Notes under the pieces: model-generated
Database searches by the model: none
What the model saw: only the letters and a program-made list of their open reading frames with translations
Told to the model about the DNA's origin: nothing
Part shown: positions 6,870 to 13,868 of the stretch, piece after piece
How positions within the stretch are numbered: the first letter of the stretch is position 1
Layout of the letters: the number at the start of each line of letters is the position of its first letter
DNA from: Peptococcaceae bacterium UBA6116
Lineage (GTDB): Bacteria; Bacillota; Desulfitobacteriia; Desulfitobacteriales; Syntrophobotulaceae
Direction: 5' to 3'
NCBI GenBank assembly: GCA_002423425.1
Contig: DIWC01000050.1
Coordinates: 1 to 17,520, forward strand
Length of the DNA stretch: 17,520 nt
Position numbers and translations under genes: made by a program

Positions 6870-7825
6870 TTGGAATTGTTATTTTAAATTATAAAACATG
6901 GAATGATACAGTTAAATGTGTAGAATCGATCATTGAAACAGCCCATGTTGAATATAAGATATATGTAGTCGATAATAATTCTCCTGATGATTCTTACATT
7001 CAATTAAAGTCTAAATTCAACTACTTTAATAATGTCTGTATAGTAAAGTCTTATCGAAATGGCGGTTATTCTGCAGGAAATAATATTGGGATTCGATTAG
7101 CCTTGTCAGACGGGGCCGACGCATTGTTGCTAACTAATAGTGACATAATATTTTTTGAGAATGCTATTGATTCAATTTATAAATGTATTTTGGATAATCC
7201 GCAGGTCGGGGTGGTTGGCCCAAAAGTTCTGTTGCAGGATGGTGGAGTACAGCACCTAATTAGAGAGAACTATACATTTTTCAATTACATATTTTCAAAA
7301 AAACCACTTGTATATTTAAAATTTCTCAATATAAACAATAAAACTATGTATGGTGGATATAAATATGACAACGATCTTTTATTTTTTGGATGTTTATCTG
7401 GTTGTTGCATATGCCTTAGTACAAAATGTTTAGAAAAAATTGGTCTTTTAGATGAAAGTATTTTTTTATACTATGAAGAAGCAATAATAGGGTATAAGGC
7501 AAAACAAAATAATATGCTGACCTGCTTTAAACATGAAGCATGTGTTTTACATAAAAGTTCTTCGTCAATAGGTAGTAAAAATAGTGCTTTCTCAAGATTT
7601 CATAGGTATTATAGTTCCTTGTACGTGTTAAGAAAGTATGTGGGTATCAATAGTCTTGAGTATACGTTAGTTTTTTTAATAAATTATATACCATTTCTAT
7701 TAAGTGCTATAGTAAAAAATGAGTATAGGCTACTTCTGAAAAAATTTACAAAAAGTTGTTTGAAACTATATAGAGTTAGAAGAGTTAATATTTGTAATGA
7801 AGGAATTGATGACTATGCCAAATAG
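6866..7825 (+). CDS. GT2-family glycosyltransferase (rhamnosyltransferase-like)
   Basis: This is a predicted inverting glycosyltransferase with a GT-A fold: MIGIVILNYKTWNDTVKCVESI at the start, VVDNNSPDDS near residues 33-42, RNGGYSAGNNIGI near 65-77, LLLTNSDII (the DxD-equivalent metal site) near 88-96, and FLYYEEAIIGYKAK, the catalytic-base region where relatives have E(D/E). GGVQHLI and GCLSGCC are further GT2 landmarks. The C-terminal hydrophobic stretch (LEYTLVFLINYIPFLLSAIV) may attach it to the membrane. The length of 319 aa is usual. It overlaps the upstream stop as ATGA, so it is coupled. dTDP-rhamnose as donor is plausible because rmlB/rmlD are in the locus and the sequence type resembles WbbL-like enzymes, but this is inference. 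Confidence 0.9.
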   Translation: MIGIVILNYKTWNDTVKCVESIIETAHVEYKIYVVDNNSPDDSYIQLKSKFNYFNNVCIVKSYRNGGYSAGNNIGIRLALSDGADALLLTNSDIIFFENAIDSIYKCILDNPQVGVVGPKVLLQDGGVQHLIRENYTFFNYIFSKKPLVYLKFLNINNKTMYGGYKYDNDLLFFGCLSGCCICLSTKCLEKIGLLDESIFLYYEEAIIGYKAKQNNMLTCFKHEACVLHKSSSSIGSKNSAFSRFHRYYSSLYVLRKYVGINSLEYTLVFLINYIPFLLSAIVKNEYRLLLKKFTKSCLKLYRVRRVNICNEGIDDYAK

Positions 7826-8396
7826 TTTCAGTTTAAGGCAATATATTGTATCTGATTTATATAGATGTTCAGCTAGGATTGATTTTAAATCATTTGCAAG
7901 GTATTTCTTTTTTAATGCTGGATTCAAATATTTATTTTGGCTTCGATGTTCAAATAGATTTTATCGGTCACCCTTTTTGAAACTAACACTGTTTCCTATT
8001 TCATGGTTTTTTCATAGACGTTATATGTATAAATATGGTTTAGGGATTCCTTTCATGATTGATTTAGGGTTAGGGCTGAAAATTAATCACTTTTCAGGGA
8101 TTATTATTAATGCTAAGTGCAAGATAGGAAATAATGTCACAATATCTCATGGTGTTACATTGGGCCATGCCGAACGAGGCAAGCTTGAAGGAAGCCCAAT
8201 AGTTGGAAATGAAGTGTTTTTAGGTCCAGGTTCAAAAATTTTTGGAAATATACGGATCGGCAATAATGTGTCGATCGGAGCAAACGCTGTTGTGAACTTT
8301 GACGTCCCAGACGGGGCTGTTGTTGTGGGTTGTCCAGCGAAAATAGTATCAATGAATGGGTCAACTGGTTATGTTAAAAACAAATTTTATGCATAA
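7815..8396 (+). CDS. Serine-acetyltransferase-like hexapeptide-repeat acetyltransferase
   Basis: This is a probable acetyl-CoA-dependent O-acetyltransferase acting on a sugar or glycan in the cytoplasm. The C-terminal half is a left-handed beta-helix of CysE type: GLGLKINHFSGIIINAKCKIG, NNVTISHGVTLGH with the catalytic-type histidine, IVGNEVFLGPGSKIFGNIRIG, NNVSIGANAVV, and the closing VVVGCPAKIV. The N-terminal region (YIVSDLYRCSARIDFK, FFFNAGFKYLFWLRCSNRFY) is like that of colanic-acid/capsule acetyltransferases. The start is uncertain among ATG 7797, 7809 and 7815; AGGA at 7801-7804 is best spaced for 7815. All overlap the end of the upstream GT2 gene. A true CysE is unlikely because the protein is short (about 193 aa) and sits in a glycan operon. 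Confidence 0.85.
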   Translation: MPNSFSLRQYIVSDLYRCSARIDFKSFARYFFFNAGFKYLFWLRCSNRFYRSPFLKLTLFPISWFFHRRYMYKYGLGIPFMIDLGLGLKINHFSGIIINAKCKIGNNVTISHGVTLGHAERGKLEGSPIVGNEVFLGPGSKIFGNIRIGNNVSIGANAVVNFDVPDGAVVVGCPAKIVSMNGSTGYVKNKFYA

Positions 8397-9654
8397 CGAA
8401 TCGCACAAAAATGAACTAAATTTAAAAGTGTTTTTTATACTTGTTACTTTTTCTCTACTTTTGATTTCAGATCGTGATTTAAGATTTTCTTTGTCTTTTT
8501 ATCAATATCCTGCATTTAATACAATTTTATCTGTTTTAAGCATAGTATTGGGTACATTTATATTATATAGGAGAAGTTGGATCATTGACTCTGTTGTAGT
8601 ACTATTAATTATGAGGACGTGTCTCTCAATTGTTACTATGATGTTAATGTCACATTCCTTCTATGCCTCTGGAAAAGCTCTCTGTGTTTTACTTGTATCG
8701 ATTTTAGCTTATTACGTATTTCTAAATAAATCAAAATACTTAAGCTTGAAGTCATTTTCCACACTTATTTCACTGTATTTGCTTGTTTTATCAATTCAAA
8801 CAATTGGGTCTTACTATGTTAATAGTACCAATAATTTAGTTTATGCCAAAAGTTTAGTCGAAATACCTATTGGGCGCTCAAACTTTATTGCAACACATAT
8901 GTTGGTTTGCATTGTATTTCTTTTCTATGTGAAAAACAAAACAAAATTGCACAATATTGCATTGACACTTGGGGCAATAGCATTATTGTTAACAATGTCA
9001 TTTGGTGCATTAATTGCGGCAATTAGTATCTCACTAATAAAAACTATTTTCTTTTATGGTGGTTCAAAAATAAAGCAAGTTATGATTTTATTGTCTCTTT
9101 CGATGGTTTTATTATATTCAGTCTCAATTTACTTCCCAAGCTATAATTATGAGGAAGACAGTTTAACTTCAAGCATAAATAGAAACATATCGACAAAATT
9201 AACTTATTTTATTGAAGGGAATTATGACCGATTGTTTTCAGATAGGTTTTTGGTGTATTCAGAAGCTTGGTCTAGATTCCTCAGCAGTCCTGTTATTGGT
9301 ACTTTTGAGGGAGTGAATTTTCGTGAAAAAACAAACGTTAGAGCGCATAATCTTTTTTTAGAATCACTCTCAAAATACGGGATTTTTGGATTTGTAACCT
9401 TATTAATTCCTATTGTTATTGTGCTCAAAAGAATGGTCCTTATTTTGAAAAATCAAAGGTGGAGTGATGGTGTTTATGCTTGTTTTTTTGCGTTAATGGT
9501 AGGGGTCATCCACGGTTTAGTCGAACCAAATTTTTTCTCTCTTGAGTTTGAATTTTTATGGTGGAGTATCGCCGGATTTTCTGTTTCACAAGTTAAGAGT
9601 GTAGCGTTTTTGTCTCGCTCGCGGGGGATACAGAAAGCCAGACTCTGCCTTTAG
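8371..9654 (+). CDS. O-antigen polymerase / Wzy-like membrane protein
   Basis: This polytopic inner-membrane protein of about 427 aa has roughly ten or more hydrophobic segments, for example LKVFFILVTFSLLLI, NTILSVLSIVLGTFIL, ALCVLLVSILAYYVFL, FSTLISLYLLVLSIQTIG, MLVCIVFLFYV, VMILLSLSMVLLYSVSIYF and GFVTLLIPIVIVLK. A large periplasmic loop between the last groups carries RFLVYSEAWSRFLSSPVIG and RAHNLFLESLSKYGIFGF, the signature region of the O-antigen ligase/polymerase (Wzy_C, PF04932-like) family. It would join repeat units in the periplasm (Wzx/Wzy pathway); a WaaL-type ligase is the alternative. The start is uncertain (8356, 8371 or 8389). It overlaps the acetyltransferase by about 26 nt at the chosen start, indicating the same transcript. 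Confidence 0.87.
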   Translation: MLKTNFMHNESHKNELNLKVFFILVTFSLLLISDRDLRFSLSFYQYPAFNTILSVLSIVLGTFILYRRSWIIDSVVVLLIMRTCLSIVTMMLMSHSFYASGKALCVLLVSILAYYVFLNKSKYLSLKSFSTLISLYLLVLSIQTIGSYYVNSTNNLVYAKSLVEIPIGRSNFIATHMLVCIVFLFYVKNKTKLHNIALTLGAIALLLTMSFGALIAAISISLIKTIFFYGGSKIKQVMILLSLSMVLLYSVSIYFPSYNYEEDSLTSSINRNISTKLTYFIEGNYDRLFSDRFLVYSEAWSRFLSSPVIGTFEGVNFREKTNVRAHNLFLESLSKYGIFGFVTLLIPIVIVLKRMVLILKNQRWSDGVYACFFALMVGVIHGLVEPNFFSLEFEFLWWSIAGFSVSQVKSVAFLSRSRGIQKARLCL

Positions 9655-9834
9655 TAGATAGAACTTTTCTGAGACGTCTTTTTTTTACTTCTGTTATTTA
9701 ATGGAATAAAGAATGCGGTTTGGTTCGTAAATAATTCAGAAGTGGGTAATGTGCATGTCTCATTCCTGGCAATCTCCATATCTATTTTGTAAGTCAAATC
9801 GTTTTGATTGTGGTTATTTAAAGGAGTGTTTCTT
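9655..9834. other. Intergenic spacer before the second acetyltransferase
   Basis: This 180-nt AT-rich spacer is the first real gap in an otherwise overlapping gene run. The palindrome AGACGTCT followed by T8 near 9672-9687 looks superficially terminator-like but cannot form a stable hairpin with a loop. A Shine-Dalgarno AAGGAG at 9821-9826 sets the GTG start of the next gene. No firm promoter was found. Confidence 0.5.
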
Positions 9835-10482
9835 GTGCTTAAGGAATTAATTAAACCCATCATGAAGCATATCAAACTGTCATTGCACCGAGTAAAATGG
9901 CGGCGAATAAATAAACATAACTTTACTACGGCAAAATCTATTTTCCCCATACAGAAGGTAAAAGTTGGAAATTATACGTATGGCTCACTTGATATTAGTT
10001 TTTTTGGAAATCCTAAAGAAAAAATTGCAATAGGTAACTATTGTTCCATTGCCGGTTCTGTTAAAATTTTAGCTGGGGGTGGACATGATTATAATTGCTT
10101 GTCTACTTATCCGTTTAAAAGACATACTTTAAAAGACGCCTCAGTTGAAGCATTGACAAAAGGACCTGTAATCATTGATGACGATGTGTGGATTGGACAT
10201 GGTGTAATTATTCTCTCAGGTGTGACAATAGGGCAAGGATCTGTTATAGCTGCAGGAAGTATAGTGGCTAAAGATGTTCCACCATATTCCATATTTGTTG
10301 GAAATAGAGTGATTAAGTACCGGTTCTCCCAGGATATAATTAATAAATTAATGAAATTTGATTTTTCAGATATTGGAATCGTTGAAATAAAAGCAAATAT
10401 AGGTTTGATCTATTCTGAGGTGAATGATGAGTTCTTCCAAAGTGCATTCTATAACAAACATTTAAAAAAAACATTGAAATAA
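9835..10482 (+). CDS. CatB-like (xenobiotic acetyltransferase type) hexapeptide acetyltransferase
   Basis: This is a predicted acetyl-CoA-dependent O-acetyltransferase, about 215 aa. It has a left-handed beta-helix with KVKVGNYTYGSLDI, KIAIGNYCSIAGSVKILAGGGHDYN (the histidine in GGHDYN is the family's catalytic-site region), STYPF, then PVIIDDDVWIGHGVIILSGV, TIGQGSVIAAGSIVAKDVPPYSIFVGNRVIKYRF. These are landmarks of the Vat/CatB group, which in polysaccharide loci generally acetylate sugars. The GTG at 9835 was chosen because AAGGAG lies 8 nt upstream; a TTG at 9808 would add nine residues without a ribosome site. It is the second acetyltransferase of the cluster but of a different subfamily. 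Antibiotic resistance is possible for the family but unlikely here. An IS5-family element begins 34 nt after the stop. Confidence 0.87.
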   Translation: MLKELIKPIMKHIKLSLHRVKWRRINKHNFTTAKSIFPIQKVKVGNYTYGSLDISFFGNPKEKIAIGNYCSIAGSVKILAGGGHDYNCLSTYPFKRHTLKDASVEALTKGPVIIDDDVWIGHGVIILSGVTIGQGSVIAAGSIVAKDVPPYSIFVGNRVIKYRFSQDIINKLMKFDFSDIGIVEIKANIGLIYSEVNDEFFQSAFYNKHLKKTLK

Positions 10483-10512
10483 ATATATAAGTCCAAATAT
10501 GCTAAAACCTGT

Positions 10513-10516
10513 ATAA
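10513..10516 (+). repeat. Target-site duplication ATAA (left)
   Basis: ATAA directly precedes the left inverted repeat of the IS5-family element and is repeated at 11868-11871, consistent with a 4-bp target duplication from a single transposition event. At only 4 bp, in AT-rich DNA, a chance match cannot be excluded. Confidence 0.7.
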
Positions 10517-11867
10517 CAGGACGTTGAAAAACCAGTCTGGAGAGGCCATATCCTCTCTGAGAGCTCAATTTTCGATCTTTGACAACCTGTTTCGTTGATT
10601 CGAGGCCATTTTGGCCGGTTTTTAGCTTAAAATCGGCCGAGTAATTCTCTCCAGAGATGAACTTCCCCTGGCAGCGAATACTATAAGGCCCAGATCAAGT
10701 TTCGCATCCTGACCAGGTTGTAAGCTGTTGTCGCCAAGGTGAACATCCAGTCGACCTTCTCCAAACCTCGATGCCGCGTTTTCCTCAAGCCCCCGGCGGT
10801 CTTGATCCAGCCAAAGATTTCTTCGAGGCGCTTGCGAATCTTCTGATTGACCTTGTAGCCATCATGCCGGGTGGTTCGTTTGTCGATGGCCAAGCCCTTG
10901 GCCTTTTGCGCCACATACGGTGTTGCCTGAAGACGGCGCAGCCCGTCCACAAAGACCGGCACGTCATACCCCTTATCTCCGCCGACGGTGATGCGGCCGA
11001 CCCAGGGAAGGTTTTCGATCATCTCCAGAGTCGCTTGCCATTCGGCGGTTCCGCTGATGAGGGTAAGTCGATTGTCCACCGCCAGGCCGCTGCGGTTCTC
11101 CATCAGGGCATGGCCCATGTAGCAGAACTTGGACTCTTTGCCCTTGCCCTTTTTGTAGAGCCGGCAGTCGGGGTCGGTAGTCGATTGATGCGTGTCATTT
11201 TTGCGCTTTTGCCCTTTGAAATCGACCTCGGGATTGCGACCACTGCCTTCTGGCGGCCCTTGATCGTCCTCGTCTTTGGGGCGAAAGCTCTTCATCGAGG
11301 CCCAAGCTTCGATCAGAGTGCCATCGACCGTGAAATGTTCTTTGGACAACAGCCCGGCCCGCTCCGCCTGCTGGAGTATCGATTGGAAGAAGGCCGTGGC
11401 CACTTCAAGGGCGATCAGACGGTCCCGGCTCGTGGAAAAGGCCGAATGATTCCAGATCTTGTCATCCATGGAAAGGCCAACGAACCAGCGAAACAGCAGA
11501 TTGTATTCCAGTTGTTCGACCAACTGTCGCTCGCTACGGATCGAATAGAACACTTGCAGCAAAAGCGCCCTTAAGAGTTGTTCCGGCGGGATCGAGGGCC
11601 GTCCAGTGTGCGAATACATTTCCCGAAACAGCGGGGCTAGATTATCCAAAGCCTTGTCGACCATGATCCGGATCGGACGCAAGGGATGATCCTTTGCACC
11701 CGGGCTTCGGGGGAGATGTAGCTGAACATGGCCTGTTGTTGTTGATCTTCGCCGCGCCTAACATTTTCTCCTTCAATTACAGTTAGTTATGCGCGAAATT
11801 ATACCAGGACCTCCTTGGCCTTCCTAGTAAAATCAAGGACTTAGGCTAAGAGTTTTTCAACAACCTG
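10517..11867 (-). mobile_element. IS5-family insertion sequence, about 1351 bp
   Basis: The terminal inverted repeats are CAGGACGTTGAAAAAC at 10517-10532 and its near reverse complement GTTTTTCAACAACCTG at 11852-11867 (14 of 16 positions match), flanked by ATAA on both sides. The single transposase gene lies on the minus strand. Inside the left end is an imperfect hairpin (GGCCG...CGGCC, 10613-10638) downstream of the transposase; it has no U-tract, so it is not called a terminator. The element separates the acetyltransferase from the flippase gene. Its transposase has a one-base deletion near the start, so mobility is doubtful. Confidence 0.9.
10681..11729 (-). pseudogene. IS5-family transposase, frameshifted near its 5' end
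   Basis: This is a DDE transposase. The expected start is the ATG at 11729 (MFSYISPEARV), after which one base is missing near 11696. The frame then continues as KDHPLRPIRIMVDKAL down to 10681. With GTG CCA AAG GAT the protein would read through, so a single-base deletion is the simplest explanation. The remaining 333 aa have the DUF772-type N-terminal domain (HTGRPSIPPEQLLRALLLQ) and a DDE_Tnp_1 core with D120 (FTVDGTLIEAW), D236 (VGGDKGYD) and E287 in RLEEIFGWIK, counted from the TTG at 11682. The catalytic core is intact, so a protein from a downstream start might retain some activity. The C terminus (MFTLATTAYNLVRMRNL) is complete. Confidence 0.85.
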
Positions 11868-11871
11868 ATAA
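11868..11871 (+). repeat. Target-site duplication ATAA (right)
   Basis: This is the second copy of the ATAA found just outside the left end of the IS5-family element. Confidence 0.7.
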
Positions 11872-11957
11872 GTGGGAGACCCTTCTGTACCTCTCGGGTA
11901 ATGCTCGCGGAGCCATTTTCGCGAGAACCTTTGCTTACGACGCCACCGCTCTGAGCT

Positions 11958-12117
11958 TAGGGGGAAATACCGCTGAACATGGCCTGTTGCTGTTGATCAT
12001 CACCGCGCATAACATTTCTCAGGTAACTACAAATAGTTATGCGCGAAATTATCACATAATTGGCTTGGTCATCCTTGAAAAATCAAGGACTTAAAAGAAG
12101 AGTTTTTCAACAACCTG
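11958..12117 (-). mobile_element. Decayed end of a second IS5-family element
   Basis: This stretch is a diverged copy of the right end of the element next to it (about 11700-11867). It shares CTGAACATGGCCTGTTG, the AGTTATGCGCGAAATTAT block, the AATCAAGGACTTA block, and a terminal GTTTTTCAACAACCTG at 12102-12117 identical to the intact repeat. Only the terminal region and the first few transposase codons (MFSGISP then a stop) remain; no left end was found. It is probably what is left of an older insertion after deletion. The inner boundary is approximate. Confidence 0.82.
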
Positions 12118-12130
12118 TTAGTTGTCAGGT

Positions 12131-12179
12131 CCCGCATGATTCCTGACCTGTTTATGAAAAAGTGCGGGTTTCTTTTTTT
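12131..12179 (+). terminator. Terminator-like hairpin with U-tract upstream of the flippase gene
   Basis: CCCGCA (12131-12136) can pair with TGCGGG (12163-12168), and a TTTCTTTTTTT tract follows immediately, as in an intrinsic terminator, but the loop is long at about 26 nt. A competing stem, GTCAGG (12124-12129) with CCTGAC (12142-12147), overlaps the first arm, so the two structures are mutually exclusive. It could end the upstream acetyltransferase transcript, now separated by the insertion sequences, or act as an attenuator for wzx. Confidence 0.5.
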
Positions 12180-12367
12180 GCCAATCCTTCAGGGCGGTCG
12201 ACAATAGCGGAAACCAAGACTGTTTCATTGCTCCTTCTGATGACTGCACCGATCGTGTCTCTTGCACTCATGTTGTGAGCCGCACGGTGACCTTTCTTGT
12301 CGAACGTTTCATTGAATTATTAGATGGAGGTGGCTGTCGAGATGGCCTTAGTGGAGGTGACTTTTAG
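12180..12367. other. Leader region of the flippase gene, no confident gene
   Basis: The DNA is of mixed composition, clearly less AT-rich than the following gene. A minus-strand frame is open from about 12312 down to 12152 with an ATG at 12271 (39 aa from there, starting MSARDTIGAVIRRSNETV). It resembles nothing I recognise and overlaps the terminator-like hairpin. A strong ribosome-binding site GGAGG at 12353-12357 precedes the wzx ATG by 10 nt. No promoter could be assigned with confidence. Confidence 0.5.
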
Positions 12368-13810
12368 ATGAAGAACAGAGGAGCTATTAATTTCATAAAA
12401 AACTTTTCTTATACCTTAACCTCCAACTTTGTCTCATTGTTTGCATCGAGCTTAGTAGTATTGGTTGTGCCAAGATTGATAGGGGTTACGGAATATGGGT
12501 ACTGGCAATTATACCTTTTTTATGTTTCATATGTTGGTTTTTTGCAATTTGGATGGAATGATGGAATATATTTAAGATATGGTGGGAACAATTATTATGG
12601 TTTGGATAATAAATTGTTTTTCTCCCAATTTTGGATGTTATCAATCTCTCAGATTATTATAGCAAGCACCTTAATCATATTCGCATTTATTTTTGTTAGC
12701 GACGACAATAAAAAAATATTATTAATAATGGTGTCTTTGAGTATTGTATTTATGGGTGTTAGAGCTATGCCCCTATTTATACTATTAGCTACCAATAGAA
12801 TAAGAGAATATGCACTAATTACGATGATTGGAAGGGTTTTATACATTTTATTGATTGTCATCTTCCTACTGTTCGGTATAAGGGAATACAGGTTGATGAT
12901 TGTTGCCGATTTAATCGGAAAATTTATATCACTAGTTTATTCTATGTTTTGTTGTAGAGATATTGTATTTTTAAAAGCTTCTTCATTTTACTTTAGTTGT
13001 AATGAGGCATTAGAGAATATCAGTGTCGGCATAAAGCTTATGTTTGCAAATATTGCAAGCATGTTGATTATTGGTGTTGTGAGGCTAGGTATAGAGAGAT
13101 CATGGGATGTGGCAACTTTTGGTAAGGTCTCTCTTACATTAAGCATATCGAATTTTATGATGCTTTTTATAAACGCAATAGGCTTAATTATGTTTCCTAT
13201 TTTACGGCGAACCGATGCAAAAAAGCTCTCGAATATATACCTAACGATGAGTGATATTTTGATTGTGGTGTTGTTAGGTGTACTTTTGTTGTATTACCCG
13301 CTAAAAGTTATTCTTTCAGGGTGGCTGCCAAAATATGCAGAGAGTATGATGTACATGGCATTAATATTCCCGATGTTTGTTTATGAAGGGAAAATGGCAC
13401 TTTTAATAAACACCTATCTTAAAACTTTCAGAAAAGAAAAACTTATACTTAAGATTAATATAATATCACTTTGTTTGAGCGTCGTGATTACAGGTATTTT
13501 TACGGTTGTCTTTAGAGAATTAAACCTAGCAATTGCATCAATATTGGGTCTCTTAATGTTTCGTGCAATTTTGGCAGAAATTTATTTATCGAAAATAATG
13601 TCTATCTTCATGTATAAAAATATCGCCTTGGAGATCGCTTTAATCTTAATTTTTGTTTTAAGTGGGTGGTTTATTAACTCTTGGTTTACTCTTTTATTAT
13701 ATGGGTCGTCTTATATGGCCTATGTTTTTATAAAGCGAAACGAACTAGGTATATCAATAAATAATTTAAAGCTCTTAGCAAAATCAGATGTGGTTCTGGA
13801 AAGATGCTAG
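12368..13810 (+). CDS. Wzx-type O-antigen flippase / polysaccharide membrane translocase
   Basis: This 480-aa integral membrane protein of the MATE/MOP-type polysaccharide exporter family moves lipid-linked repeat units across the inner membrane. About 12 hydrophobic segments are visible, starting FVSLFASSLVVLVVPRLIG and including IIIASTLIIFAFIFV, VLYILLIVIFLLFG, FMMLFINAIGLIMFPILRR, ILIVVLLGVLLLYYPLKVI, IISLCLSVVITGIFTVVF and IALEIALILIFVLSGWFI. The PRLIGVTEYGYWQLYLFY segment after the first helix resembles the family's usual PR.LGP.EYG pattern. The start is supported by GGAGG 10 nt upstream. It is strongly AT-rich like the 3559-10482 block, from which it is separated by insertion sequences, so both probably belonged to one imported cluster. 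Confidence 0.88.
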   Translation: MKNRGAINFIKNFSYTLTSNFVSLFASSLVVLVVPRLIGVTEYGYWQLYLFYVSYVGFLQFGWNDGIYLRYGGNNYYGLDNKLFFSQFWMLSISQIIIASTLIIFAFIFVSDDNKKILLIMVSLSIVFMGVRAMPLFILLATNRIREYALITMIGRVLYILLIVIFLLFGIREYRLMIVADLIGKFISLVYSMFCCRDIVFLKASSFYFSCNEALENISVGIKLMFANIASMLIIGVVRLGIERSWDVATFGKVSLTLSISNFMMLFINAIGLIMFPILRRTDAKKLSNIYLTMSDILIVVLLGVLLLYYPLKVILSGWLPKYAESMMYMALIFPMFVYEGKMALLINTYLKTFRKEKLILKINIISLCLSVVITGIFTVVFRELNLAIASILGLLMFRAILAEIYLSKIMSIFMYKNIALEIALILIFVLSGWFINSWFTLLLYGSSYMAYVFIKRNELGISINNLKLLAKSDVVLERC

Positions 13811-13868
13811 ACATAAGGTTATCAATCGGGGTCTAGCTAAAAACAGGACATGATCTCAAAAGGACCAA

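Noticed and set aside
9672..9687. AGACGTCT plus T-run after the polymerase gene as a terminator
   Set aside because: A contiguous 8-bp palindrome leaves no loop, so a stable terminator hairpin is not expected.
10613..10638. Hairpin downstream of the IS5 transposase as a terminator
   Set aside because: The stem is reasonable, but no U-tract follows in the direction of transcription.
10771..11574. Plus-strand open frame of 267 aa across the IS5-family element
   Set aside because: It is antisense to the transposase with its DDE residues; it arises from codon bias of the real gene.
12193..12204. ops/JUMPstart-like GGCGGT upstream of wzx
   Set aside because: Only the first six bases match the ops consensus and the rest does not; the region also follows the terminator-like hairpin.
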